A DNA stretch of 40,979 nt from a virus. A program made the position numbers and the translations under genes. How positions within the stretch are numbered: the stretch's first letter is position 1; the number at the start of each line of letters is the position of its first letter. The DNA lies in the IMG/VR virus record IMGVR_UViG_3300025009_000220, positions 1-40,979 of that record; one strand, written 5' to 3'. Below the pieces are notes generated by a model. That model saw nothing but the letters and a program-made list of their open reading frames with translations. It was not told the DNA's origin and did no database searches. Positions 1-9,055 of this stretch are shown here, in pieces.

Positions 1-156
1 AAGAAAACTCAAACTGCTGTAACGGTAGAACCAGTTATTAAAAGACTAGATAAAGACCGTTATTCTGCTACGGTTTACGCGCTGTATTATATTGCTATGT
101 TTTTAGAGCATGAAGAAGATGATTCAGACTATGATTTCGTATTCTCATACTCATAA
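1..156 (+). CDS. Terminase large subunit, C-terminal end (partial)
   Basis: The frame is open from the first base and stops at 154-156, giving the last 51 residues of a protein that starts outside the window. The fragment contains KRLDKDRYSATVYALYYIA followed by an acidic tail (EHEEDDSD). A K-D-R-Y/F-S-A segment near the C-terminus is usual in phage terminase large subunits, and the portal gene follows 60 bases downstream, the standard order. The enzyme would cut and pump DNA into the prohead. Too little is present to see the ATPase or nuclease motifs, so the name rests on this tail and on gene order. Confidence 0.6.
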   Translation, partial: KKTQTAVTVEPVIKRLDKDRYSATVYALYYIAMFLEHEEDDSDYDFVFSYS

Positions 157-215
157 TAATCAAACAAATAAAAATTAAATAACAAATCCCTTAAAGAAAG
201 GAGGAATAACATCTC

Positions 216-1856
216 TTGACAAAAAAAACAACTCAAACAGAAACCCAACCACAAACAGAATTAACCACCTCTCCTCAATTCTCAACATCAAATGAAATTG
301 AATTAAATTCACTCTCCTATAATTCATATTCATTTTCAACAGGAAGATTAGATACTGATAATATACCAATGAGCGATTTAAAACAATATGTCAAATATCC
401 AATGATATATAATGAAATATTGAGAACTATATCAAGGCAGTCCTACGGATTAAATGGTATATATGGTCAGAGTATCGACAAAATGGTAGCTCTTCCGACA
501 TTATCTTACATAACTACATTACGCAACAAAACACCACAAATGAAAGATAAAAAAAACAAATTTAACACAATACTTAAAATATTGAATATTGATAGAACTA
601 CTAGAGATATTTTAAGACATCTATTTATCGACGGGCAATATATCGGGATCTTGAGGGATTCTACGGCAAGTAATAAAAATTTAGATACTGGTTCAATGGT
701 AATAGAATCTATTGACAGATTAGAAGGATTGTCATTAGATGATAATTTTATGATTCAACCTTTAGATTTAGATTATTGTAAAATAGTTGGATTTCAAAAC
801 AATATATCCATTGCTGCATTTGATATGATGTACTTTGATCAATTTAAATACGGAGGATTACTTAATGAAATTAAAAATTATCCTCGTGATTTTGTAAAAG
901 CGTATATGAATTATAAGAAAGATTGTAGTAAAAGATGGTTTATTCTTGATTATAGAAAAACTATTGCATTAAAAGCGAAAGCTAATGAAATTGATGCATA
1001 TGGGATTCCTTTTGGCATCTCGGCTTTTGTTGATATGAAAGCAAGTGATGACTATAACGATAGTCAATATCAATTAATTAGTGAATTAGCAAGCAGTATA
1101 TACTACCTTGTCTTACCTAGTGGGGAAAAAACTGGGTCTTGCTCATTAAATTCAACTCAGCAAAAAGAAGTTATCGAAGCATTTAAAGGTGCTGTAAAAG
1201 TTAATACTAGTGGAAATATTTCTAGGATTTCAACACTTAGTCTTGCTCCTGGTACAACAATTAATAGACTAGCTAAAGATGCGTCGTTAATTACGGATAC
1301 TTTGAGCGACGAAAATATAAAGAAGATATCGACTAATTTAGGTATTGCTAGTTCTGCTTTAAATGCTGAAAGTAATAGTGCTAATTTGGGAAGTTTACAA
1401 ATTAATTTAGACTTGATTTCTGCACAAGTGTTTCAGCATATTAATGAAATAGCAAGGGAAGAAACTAGAGTAATTAATGAAAACTTAGGTATTACACCTT
1501 TTAGCTATATTGATATAAAGTTCCTTCCAATTACATGGTTAAATAAGAAGGATGTTTATGAAAAAGCAAAAGACCTATACTTAACTGCAGGGGGAAGCAG
1601 GATATTTTATATTGCTGCAGCCGGATTTGATCCAGTAGATTATCTTGGAATTTGTGATCAAGAAATTGAGGATGGTTACGATGAGCAGTATGCTCCCCAT
1701 ATAACCTCGTTTACAGCTACAGACAGTGCTGATACATCTAATCCAGACAGTAATTTGGGTGGAAGGCCACCGAAAGACACTTCAGAGTTAAAAGAATCAG
1801 GATTAACCACGAAAAATTTAAAGAGTAATGAACAGAGAGTTAAGAATAAAAAATAA
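216..1856 (+). CDS. Phage portal protein
   Basis: The product is 546 aa, starting at TTG 216 behind AAAGGAGG at 197-204. After a Gln/Thr-rich leader, residues 60-100 (YNEILRTISRQSYGLNGIYG and the following VALPTLSYI) resemble the N-terminal part of clostridial portal proteins. The C-terminal 45 residues are hydrophilic and probably disordered. It should form the ring at the capsid vertex through which DNA enters and to which the neck binds. It lies between the terminase tail and the protease-scaffold gene, as expected. No frameshift is seen. The first ~30 codons are unusually rich in C-ending codons compared with the rest of the gene. Confidence 0.8.
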   Translation: MTKKTTQTETQPQTELTTSPQFSTSNEIELNSLSYNSYSFSTGRLDTDNIPMSDLKQYVKYPMIYNEILRTISRQSYGLNGIYGQSIDKMVALPTLSYITTLRNKTPQMKDKKNKFNTILKILNIDRTTRDILRHLFIDGQYIGILRDSTASNKNLDTGSMVIESIDRLEGLSLDDNFMIQPLDLDYCKIVGFQNNISIAAFDMMYFDQFKYGGLLNEIKNYPRDFVKAYMNYKKDCSKRWFILDYRKTIALKAKANEIDAYGIPFGISAFVDMKASDDYNDSQYQLISELASSIYYLVLPSGEKTGSCSLNSTQQKEVIEAFKGAVKVNTSGNISRISTLSLAPGTTINRLAKDASLITDTLSDENIKKISTNLGIASSALNAESNSANLGSLQINLDLISAQVFQHINEIAREETRVINENLGITPFSYIDIKFLPITWLNKKDVYEKAKDLYLTAGGSRIFYIAAAGFDPVDYLGICDQEIEDGYDEQYAPHITSFTATDSADTSNPDSNLGGRPPKDTSELKESGLTTKNLKSNEQRVKNKK

Positions 1857-1870
1857 TATTGTAATTTTTA

Positions 1871-1938
1871 ATAAGAGATAGGTTGGGCTTGCAATCCAAC
1901 TGATAAGGCTAGTTCCTTTCACTAGCCTTCTTTTATTT
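1871..1938 (+). terminator. Paired-hairpin element with terminator, copy 1 (before GIY-YIG gene)
   Basis: The order is: the 13-mer ATAAGAGATAGGT (1871-1883); a stem GTTGGG/TCCAAC (882-887 with 895-900 of this kilobase); ACTGATAAG; a 9-bp perfect stem AAGGCTAGT/ACTAGCCTT (1905-1913 with 1921-1929); then CTTTTATTT. The second stem plus U-run is a good intrinsic terminator. The same layout with different stem bases recurs at 7555-7637 (see findings). It separates the portal gene from the inserted endonuclease gene. Confidence 0.75.
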
Positions 1939-1981
1939 GTTTAATTTTAAGAAAGGATTCTCATTAGAAAGGAATGATAAA

Positions 1982-2899
1982 ATGGATAAAAATTTTATAG
2001 AAATTACTAATTTTTGTAGTAGTAGAATAATTGATATAAGCATACGAGAATGTGGAATATATGCACTGTATAATATTGAAAATGGAAAGATTTATGTTGG
2101 TAGTAGTATAGACATGTACACTAGAACGAGAAGACATCTTTCTGATTTAAAAAATGGAAAACATTATAATAGATATTTAATTAGAGCATATAAAAAATAT
2201 GGAAATTCAATAATACCTGTTGTTTTAGAAATTGTAAAAAATAGAGAAAGTCTAATTGAACGTGAACAATACTGGATTGATCATTTTGAAAGTTACAATA
2301 ATAAGGTTGGGTATAATATTTGTATTATTGCAGATAGATTAACTGGTATTTTTAGAACTGATGAAGAAAAGAAACATTTAAGTATTATAAATACTGGCAG
2401 AAAACTTACAGAAGAGACTAAACAAAAAATAAGTGAATCTAGAAAAGGAATTCAATATTCAGCAGAAACATTAAAAAGGATGAGTGATTCACATATTGGC
2501 AAAAATTTATCTGAAAGTGCAAAAGAAAAGTTAAGAAACAATATAAATATAATTCCAATATATCAATACAGTTTAGAGGGAGAATTTATACAAAAATGGA
2601 AAAGTTCTGCTGAAGCATCAAGAACTAGTGGATTTGAATCATCTTCTATAACAAAATGTTGTAGAGGGAAATTATATAAGCATAAGGGATTTATTTGGAA
2701 ATATGAATATTTTGAAAAATTAGAACTAAAATTTAAAAAGATTATTCAAAAAGACTTAAATAATAAAATAATAAAAATATGGGATTCTATGAGTGATGTT
2801 TGTAAAACTTTAGCATTTAGTTCTAGTGCTATATGCCAATGTTGTTTGGGTCATTGGGAAAAATATAAAAATTTTAAATGGGAATATATGTTTTGTTAA
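1982..2899 (+). CDS. Free-standing GIY-YIG homing endonuclease
   Basis: The product is 305 aa. ATG 1982 is preferred to upstream in-frame codons because AGAAAGGA lies just before it. Residues 25-40 hold the GIY...YVG signature (GIYALYNIENGKIYVGSS), and LIEREQYWID at about 91-100 supplies the expected catalytic Glu region. Residues ~125-190 contain two NUMOD3-like segments (GRKLTEETKQKISES; GKNLSESAKEKL). The remainder has two NUMOD1-like DNA-binding repeats, each with a KSS/SAxxxxxx...ICCRG-type core and ending in YKHKGFIWKY or a similar motif. This is a phage-type mobile endonuclease that would nick or cut an intronless or insertion-free allele. It sits as an insertion between portal and the next head gene and is probably not needed for the virion. 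Confidence 0.9.
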   Translation: MDKNFIEITNFCSSRIIDISIRECGIYALYNIENGKIYVGSSIDMYTRTRRHLSDLKNGKHYNRYLIRAYKKYGNSIIPVVLEIVKNRESLIEREQYWIDHFESYNNKVGYNICIIADRLTGIFRTDEEKKHLSIINTGRKLTEETKQKISESRKGIQYSAETLKRMSDSHIGKNLSESAKEKLRNNINIIPIYQYSLEGEFIQKWKSSAEASRTSGFESSSITKCCRGKLYKHKGFIWKYEYFEKLELKFKKIIQKDLNNKIIKIWDSMSDVCKTLAFSSSAICQCCLGHWEKYKNFKWEYMFC

Positions 2900-2949
2900 A
2901 CTATTTTAAATTAAATAATAACAACAAATATTAAAAAGGAGGGCATATA

Positions 2950-3672
2950 ATGCCAAATACAAACACAAGCAACAAAAATAAGAAAGTGCATAGCGTTTTC
3001 TTAGGAAGAAAAATCAGAGAGTTCTACAAATTAAATGACAATGGTTATTCCAATGCATATTTAAGCACAGAAAAAGAAACATTGGAAAGAGTAGAGTTAC
3101 TAGAGGTAGAATTAGACTATGAATTAAAAATAGGTGATGAAATTTTCTTACATGAATATGAAGTTTATGCAAAAGTTCAAAAAGTAACAAATGGAACAGA
3201 TAGTAAGGTCTATTATAATCTATCTTATGTTGTTGAAGAAATTGATGATAAAGAAGATACTTATAAGGAACTTATTGACCAATATAATAGTCTTAAAGAA
3301 AAATATGATACTGAAAAAGAAAAACAAAATAAAGAATTGGCAGAAAAGAATAATAAAATAAAAGAACAATCAGAAAAAGAGGAAGTTGAATTTAAAAGAG
3401 TTCAAAATGAAAGAATTGAATGGCAAAAAGATAATTTTGATAAACTAAAGGGAATTGTATGTAACAAACTTCCTATGAGAAAAGATTCTGATTCTCTTCT
3501 TTTTAATAAAGTTCAGCAAATAAATATCACAAAGTATTTATTAGACACTATTCCAAAGGAGTATATATTGATTAATCTTCCTACTGACATTATCTATATG
3601 CCATTTAATAATGACTTTAAACCATTAGAAATTAAAGAAGTCCAAGAATATTTATCTGATTTAGAGCAATAA
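2950..3672 (+). CDS. Hypothetical head-module protein with coiled coil
   Basis: The product is 240 aa, from ATG 2950 behind AAAAGGAGGGC. Residues 1-95 look like a compact beta-rich domain. Residues ~100-160 are a highly charged Lys/Glu heptad-type coiled coil (repeats of EKEKQNKELAEKNNKIKEQ type), and a C-terminal ~70-residue domain ends in YLSDLEQ. I do not recognise the family. Its place between portal and protease-scaffold, with ordinary codon use, suggests a head-assembly or minor head protein. An accessory scaffold is another possibility. Confidence 0.6.
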   Translation: MPNTNTSNKNKKVHSVFLGRKIREFYKLNDNGYSNAYLSTEKETLERVELLEVELDYELKIGDEIFLHEYEVYAKVQKVTNGTDSKVYYNLSYVVEEIDDKEDTYKELIDQYNSLKEKYDTEKEKQNKELAEKNNKIKEQSEKEEVEFKRVQNERIEWQKDNFDKLKGIVCNKLPMRKDSDSLLFNKVQQINITKYLLDTIPKEYILINLPTDIIYMPFNNDFKPLEIKEVQEYLSDLEQ

Positions 3673-3700
3673 ATAGTTTAATTATAATATTTGAAAGGAG

Positions 3701-5290
3701 GTGAGGAAAACGAAAAATAGTGTAATAGAAATATCTAAAAAGACATCGAAAGCAGGACGCACTCCCATCAAACTCATTCTTCACAAAATTCACAAGGATT
3801 CTGCTGAATATAATGGAAATGGCATCCATTGGGAAAAAGAATATATTGAAAATAATATTGAATCAGTAAAAAATATGCCTCTTGTTGCCCAATTTATGGA
3901 CAGTGAAAATACAATTCCTTTTGGAAGTCATGGTGATATGATAGTCGAAGAAAATAGAGTCATTTTTGAAGATAGTCTTGTTGTTGGAACGTTTGAAAGT
4001 GCATACATAGCTGAAAATATAGAAGTCAATAATGAAATAATCGATGCTTTAGTCGGTGTTGGATACGTATATGATCAAAGATTTCCAGAATTAATTGATT
4101 ATTTACAAGAAGAGTATGACAGTGGCAATTCAGTAGAAGGTTCAATTGAAATTTGTGCAGATAAATCTTTAGGAAATAAGAAAATAATTTATGAAGGGGG
4201 ATGGAAAGAGAAAAATAGAATCCCAAAATTATTTCAATATTCTGGTCATGCTCTTGTAATAGGAGAGGTTCCTGCTGATAAATCTGCTCTCATGCTAGAG
4301 TTGAATACACTTAAAAAAAAAGAGGTGAATATATTGCCAGACGACAATTCTATTATTGACAATAAAGATAAAACAATAATTGAAATAAATGCAATGAATT
4401 ATAATGATATTTCTATGATTGTTGAAAGTAAATTCAATAAAAAACAAAATATAGATGAATCAAATTATTCTTATTATTATGTTCATAAATTTTATCCAAC
4501 TATATCAACATTCATAATGAAATGTTGGGATAAAACAGGAGAATATTGTCAAATTACTTACACAATTGAAAATGGTGAGGTAAAACTTGGTGAAACTATT
4601 AAAGTCGAGGAAGATTGGAAACCTCTAAATGGTGAAGAATCTGTCGAAGTTAATACACCAGTTAAAAATATATTAAATAATCAAATAAAGGAGGAAAGAA
4701 ATAGAATGGATGAGAAAATCGTATTAGAACTCAATCAAAAAATCGAAGATAAAATCAATGAAATTAATACGTTGAATAAATCTTTAGAGGAAAAATCAAC
4801 AGAAATTAATACTTTAACTAAATCTTTGGAAGAAAAACAAATAGAAGTTAATAGCTTAACAGAAAAAAATCAAGAATTAGATGGCAAAGTAAATGAGGCG
4901 AATACTACAATTGTAGAGGTTAATAAATTACTTGAATCTGAAAAAGCAGAAAAAGAATCTCTTACTGTCGAAGTAAATTCTTTCAGAGAAGAAAAAATTA
5001 AAGCAGATTCAGAAGCAAAAATTGCAGAAGTAAATGCATATTTTGAAACAGAAATTACGAAAAATGGTTTTGAAGAAAGCGAAGTTAATTCACTTAAAAC
5101 CTTTGTAGAAGCAATTGATTTAGAAGGACTAAAGAAAGCAGAAGCAGAATTATGTGCAAAGAAATTTAAAGAAATGATTGCATCTCAAGATACCTCTGTT
5201 GAAACTAATACTAAGAATGATATGTTTATTTCTATTAAAGAAAAAGAAATGAAAAAGGTTCCTGGTAGTATCCCATCTTTCTTTAACTAA
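3701..5290 (+). CDS. Prohead protease-scaffold fusion
   Basis: The product is ~529 aa. Residues ~15-205 form a globular domain with GSHGDM, SVEGSIEICADK and SGHALVIGEVPADKSALMLE, consistent with a capsid-maturation protease or core protein. A middle domain (~210-320) carries CWDKTGEYCQITYTIENGEV. From ~336 on there is a long heptad coiled coil rich in EINTL/EVNSL repeats, then a short C-terminal tail, typical of scaffold. The GTG at 3701 is suspect: AAAGGAGGTGA (3694-3704) overlaps it, and the codon at normal spacing is ACG 3710. The gene precedes the capsid genes, as a scaffold should. The protease assignment is by position and architecture; I could not fix the catalytic residues. Confidence 0.65.
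   Translation: MRKTKNSVIEISKKTSKAGRTPIKLILHKIHKDSAEYNGNGIHWEKEYIENNIESVKNMPLVAQFMDSENTIPFGSHGDMIVEENRVIFEDSLVVGTFESAYIAENIEVNNEIIDALVGVGYVYDQRFPELIDYLQEEYDSGNSVEGSIEICADKSLGNKKIIYEGGWKEKNRIPKLFQYSGHALVIGEVPADKSALMLELNTLKKKEVNILPDDNSIIDNKDKTIIEINAMNYNDISMIVESKFNKKQNIDESNYSYYYVHKFYPTISTFIMKCWDKTGEYCQITYTIENGEVKLGETIKVEEDWKPLNGEESVEVNTPVKNILNNQIKEERNRMDEKIVLELNQKIEDKINEINTLNKSLEEKSTEINTLTKSLEEKQIEVNSLTEKNQELDGKVNEANTTIVEVNKLLESEKAEKESLTVEVNSFREEKIKADSEAKIAEVNAYFETEITKNGFEESEVNSLKTFVEAIDLEGLKKAEAELCAKKFKEMIASQDTSVETNTKNDMFISIKEKEMKKVPGSIPSFFN
4706..5290 (+). CDS. Nested scaffold protein (internal in-frame start)
   Basis: Inside the protease-scaffold gene, AAAGGAGG (4687-4694) lies 11 bases before ATG 4706, which is in frame. 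Translation from here gives 194 aa made only of the coiled-coil and tail regions (MDEKIVLELNQKIEDK onward). This mirrors the lambda C/Nu3 arrangement, where a free scaffold is made from within the protease gene. A second possible internal site, AAAGAGGTG before TTG at about 4335, falls at the border of the first and middle domains. Use of these sites is inferred from the sequence only. Confidence 0.6.
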   Translation: MDEKIVLELNQKIEDKINEINTLNKSLEEKSTEINTLTKSLEEKQIEVNSLTEKNQELDGKVNEANTTIVEVNKLLESEKAEKESLTVEVNSFREEKIKADSEAKIAEVNAYFETEITKNGFEESEVNSLKTFVEAIDLEGLKKAEAELCAKKFKEMIASQDTSVETNTKNDMFISIKEKEMKKVPGSIPSFFN

Positions 5291-5396
5291 GTTTTAGAAA
5301 GTAAAGATAAATATATAATTAATTTTAACAATGAGTAATAGTTAAATAGTAGTGGTTAATTAATAACAAAAATAAAAAGAAATGAGGTAATTAATA

Positions 5397-5918
5397 ATGA
5401 GTTTATTTAAATTCCATGATTCAAATTTTCTTAACGTATCCAACAAACCTAATGTAAAGGCAATTGCAGATACATACAATGGTTATCAGTTCAATGTTAC
5501 ATCTGATGTTCAGGTATTAGTTCCAGATTTAGCTACAGCAAAATTAGGTGATATTTATGTTATGCGTAATATCATTGACAAACCAGAAATTATTAACACT
5601 GATTCCTATAAAATTGTTGCAAATGAGTATATTCGTGCTTTTAGACTTAAAGACATGGTAGGACTTCAACTTGATATGTCTGCTGATTTGCTTACAGATG
5701 CTTTTGCTGACGTTGCTGTTGGTGCTTTGGTCATTGGTCGCTCTGTAGCAGATACTACCAATCCAATGAAGTGGACTAAAACTGCTGATGTTTCTGCATA
5801 TGAAATTTATCTTAAAGTAATCAAGAAAACTACTTTTGGTGCATTTACAATTGATGCAGGTGGTGGAACTGTTGCTGGTGGTTATGTTGTAGAAGTAATG
5901 GCAAACGATAATCTGTAA
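5397..5918 (+). CDS. Small head protein, possible capsid decoration protein
   Basis: The product is 173 aa, from ATG 5397 behind GAGGTAATTA. It is acidic and rich in Ala, Val, Thr and Asp with alternating beta-strand patterns, and has no long hydrophobic helix or coiled coil. The C-terminus (TIDAGGGTVAGGYVVEVMAND) is glycine-rich beta. It lies between scaffold and major capsid protein, the usual slot for a decoration or head-stabilising protein. No family motif was recognised; the role is inferred from position. Confidence 0.55.
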   Translation: MSLFKFHDSNFLNVSNKPNVKAIADTYNGYQFNVTSDVQVLVPDLATAKLGDIYVMRNIIDKPEIINTDSYKIVANEYIRAFRLKDMVGLQLDMSADLLTDAFADVAVGALVIGRSVADTTNPMKWTKTADVSAYEIYLKVIKKTTFGAFTIDAGGGTVAGGYVVEVMANDNL

Positions 5919-6044
5919 GTTATGAGATTATAGATTATTGTATGTAATTTTTGTAAGTAATATATAATATTTTTTAATTAATGTCAAATAGTAAAATTAT
6001 AAAATAATATTAATAATTAATAAGAAAGAAAAGAGGTATTAACA

Positions 6045-7538
6045 ATGAGTTTTGGAATAGATTTTACAAAATTACAAGAGAATGCAGAACAAGTTGAGAT
6101 TAATAAGATTGTAAAGAATAAGTTGGCGAACGCATCACGTCTAAGTGAAGACGTAGAGATTTTTACAAATATTGTTTATGGTAAAGATGTATCTAAATAT
6201 GGTAAAAAAGTTGATACAGTGATGGATAAAATTAAAACTTTAGCTGGAATGGCTAATGATGGTAATACTCAGGCTAAAGCTGAGTTGAATGCTATTCGTA
6301 CTATTACTATTCAGCAACCTTTGGAAAAGAGATTAGCTATTAATAGTGCTATGGGGAATGTAACAAAGGTATTGGCAAACGAGGAACTGAGGTATTCCGT
6401 TGCCCAATTACAAGGAGAGAAATCAAGAGTTCAAGCCAATTCTGGTTCTTTTGTATTCCCAACTGTTAAGAAAAGAACTGGAACTATGACTGTTCAAAAT
6501 GCAACAGGTGGTTTGATTATCGATCCAAGAGAATTAATGTCTGGTGATACAGATACGATGGCTTATGCTAATGAACAAGTATTGACTTCTATTATTAACC
6601 AAATGGTTCTTTCTCATATCAATGCTTTAAGAAGTGCTATTACTGCTGCCACCACATTGAAAAACTACAGCGAGGGGATTACTAAGACTAATGTCGAAAA
6701 TACAAGAAAATTAGCGAGACGTTTTGGTTCTTCTGTTACAATTATGGGAGACTATAGTGCAGTTAATAAGTTAAGTGATCTTGCTAATTTTAGTGTTGTT
6801 GCTGCTGGAACAGAATTTAGATTCCCAGACTCAGTGATGGAAGAAGTAATGAAGACTGGTCTTCTTAAAGTATATAAAGGAAGTCTCGTCATAGAAATGC
6901 CTAATAGCTATAATATGATTGATCTTAATACCGCTGGAGATTTCTATGCTCCTCAATTACCTACAACTGATTTGTGGTTCTTACCACAAGGCCAAGTTAG
7001 TCCCCTTCAGATCGGAATTCAGGGTGGTTTGACTAGTATGACAGCCACAGACATTAATTTAAGGGTAACTTTAGCCCCGTATGTACAGAAATGCGCATAG
7101 GACACTTCCTTAATTGCAGGTAATTCCTAAAGCTCTCATGCCACAACATAAGGATGAAATATGCCTAAGTGTGACGGAACGAAAGTAGAAAAAAGTTGAG
7201 AGATGGCATAAGGTTAAATCCTAAGTGCTTTTACAATGGATGTTCATTGCAGGTAAGACTCGAATAGAGTAAACTTCAACGACTATGGCTGAAATGCCAG
7301 TACACTCAAGCGAGTGGAAAATGGAAGCCCTTAACAGATAATGCTGAAGGTGAAGAAATAGTCTATTCTCATATGAAAGTATGAGCAGTTATAAACGATA
7401 TAGAAGTTGCGATTCTATATGAATATAAATTTATAAAAAGCCGAAGTTACAAGATACGATATTTCCTACGGAAACAAGGTTCTAATTGAGCTAATTCCGG
7501 CGATGGGATATATATATGATGCTGCTCTAGCTGAGTAA
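6045..7538 (+). CDS. Major capsid protein, split by a group I intron
   Basis: Exon 1 starts at ATG 6045 (AAAAGAGGTATT before it) and runs to T7080; exon 2 ends at TAA 7536-7538. Joining 7080 to 7441 gives ~377 aa with the junction LAPSEVTRYDISYGNKV; joining to 7447 would give LAPFTRYDISYG. Unspliced RNA would stop at 7098-7100 after 351 residues with a foreign tail (YVQKCA), losing the beta strand LIELIPAMGYIYDAALAE. Residues IMGDYSAVNKLSDLANF and YKGSLVIEMPNSY resemble the A-domain of HK97-type capsid proteins. As the most abundant virion protein it follows the scaffold and decoration genes. The 3' splice site is the uncertain point. Confidence 0.8.
7081..7440 (+). ncRNA. Group I self-splicing intron in the capsid gene
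   Basis: The core motifs are visible. A P-like segment (AATTGCAGGTAATTCCTAAAGC) starts at about 7112. R is TTCAACGACTA (7275-7285) and S is AAGAAATAGTC (to 7363), with P7 = GACTA 7281-7285 pairing TAGTC 7359-7363. P8 is CACTC-AAGC-GAGTG (7303-7316) and P9 has a GAAA tetraloop (7368-7385). P1 pairs exon CGU (7078-7080) and AU (7081-7082) with AUGCG (7091-7095), which puts the required U-G wobble at U7080 and fixes the 5' splice site. The 3' end must be a G in phase; G7440 is preferred and G7446 also works. It has no internal ORF; the broken endonuclease gene lies 136 bases after exon 2. Confidence 0.9.
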
Positions 7539-7554
7539 ATATCAAACTAATTTT

Positions 7555-7637
7555 ATAAGAGATAGGTATTAATTATAATCGCGAGTTTAATTAATTACTG
7601 ACAAGAGTGGTTTTCCTAAGCCACTCTTCTTTTATTT
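7555..7637 (+). terminator. Paired-hairpin element with terminator, copy 2
   Basis: It begins with the same 13-mer as copy 1 (ATAAGAGATAGGT, 7555-7567). Then come an 8-bp stem ATTAATTA/TTAATTAAT region (7568-7575 with 7588-7595), ACTGACAAG, a stem AAGAGTGG/CCACTCTT (7603-7610 with 7621-7628), and CTTTTATTT. Stem bases differ from copy 1 but pairing is kept. As a terminator it would limit read-through from the capsid gene into the endonuclease gene. Confidence 0.75.
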
Positions 7638-7673
7638 ATAAAAAAATTAGGTATTCGATAGGAGGGATTAAAT

Positions 7674-9006
7674 GTGGGCAAGAAACTAAATATTGATCAG
7701 TTTAAACAATGGATGTTAGAAAATTCTGTTGATATAAAATGTATTAGTAACTATGGTGTTGATGATAAAATTGATAGTAAAACAGAACTATTATTCCAAT
7801 GCAATAGAAATCATACATTCTCAAAAACAATAACTAATTTCAAAAAGAATCCTAGGTGTCCTCATTGCACTGGAAAGTGTAAATATACATTTGAAGATGC
7901 TAAAAGGATAGTCGAAGCAGTAGAAGGTTATTTATTAATATCGACTGAATATGTCAGATGTAAAGATTATTTAATTATTCAATGTGATAAAGGTCATCCC
8001 TTCCCAATGACATTTACAGCTTTTAATGTCGGAGGACACAGGTGTCCTATTTGTAACACAGGAGGGAAATATAAGTATGATTTAGAAATTGCAAAAGAAA
8101 TTTTTAAATTAGAAAAGTGCGAACTGTTAGTAGACGAATATATAGATTGCGATACATACATACATGCCTTATATGTGTTCATGTGGTAATCCAAGCAAAA
8201 TTTCTTTAATAGAATTTATCAGAGGTCATAGATGCAAAATTTGTGGTAATAAGAAAACTGGTGACGGTTTAAGAACGCCATACATAGAAACATATAATTA
8301 TTTTAAAGATAATGGTTGTGAATTATTATCCACAGAAGACGAAATACAGAATAATAAAACAAAAGTAAGATATATTTGTTCTTGTGGAAACCCAGATGAA
8401 GTATTGGTTGAAAAGTTTAAAGTTGGCGAAAGATGCAACAACTGTAAACAAGAAAGAACTGAGGCAACATTTTTAGACAGATATGGTTTCAAGTATGCAT
8501 TATCAAGTCCAGAAATAAGAGAAAAAATTAGACAAACTCTTTATAAAAATGGATCAGCACCATGTAGTAAACAACAGGAATATATACACAATCTAATTGG
8601 TGGAGAACTTAATTATCCTGTAAAAACATCTTCTTTGGACATTGCTTTCCTAGAAGAAATGATTTATTTAGAGTACGATGGCGGTGGACATAAGAATAGT
8701 ATTTTGTATGGCACTGTTACAGAAGCAGAGTTTATAAAAAGAGAAAGAAATAGAACTTATGGGCTACTACGTTCTGGTTGGAAAGAAATTAGAATCATTA
8801 GTGAAAAAGATGACCTAATCCCATCAGACCAAAAGCTTCTAGAAATCCTATCCTACGCACGTAAATATCTAAATCAAAATCATCATTACATAAAATTTGA
8901 CATTGACAATTCAAAAATAATTAATTCTCAAGGTGAATTTGACTATGATTTTGGCGAACTAAGAAAAATCAAACCAACAGATATTCAAATCCAAGAAGCA
9001 ATATAA
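7674..9006 (+). pseudogene. Zinc-ribbon / Vsr-like homing-type endonuclease, frameshifted
   Basis: The first frame (GTG 7674, GGAGGG before it) gives 171 aa and ends at 8189. The second frame continues from 8164 to 9006. Removing one TACA from the (TACA)3 run at 8153-8164 restores one ~443-aa protein (DTY-MPYMCSCGNP). It would contain four zinc-ribbon repeats of the form C-x-GH or SCGNP ... F..G.RC..C (residues ~40-250), then a Vsr/EDxHD-like nuclease end with SLDIAFLEEMIYLEYDGGGH and RERNRTYGLLRSGWKEIRI. The family is found as free-standing mobile endonucleases in phages. It is either inactivated by a 4-base tandem duplication, or switchable by slippage at this repeat. It lies directly after the intron-bearing capsid gene. 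Confidence 0.75.
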
Positions 9007-9055
9007 AAAAACATCTAAAAAATAATAAAGGGTAAAATGGAGGGAATAAATAATT

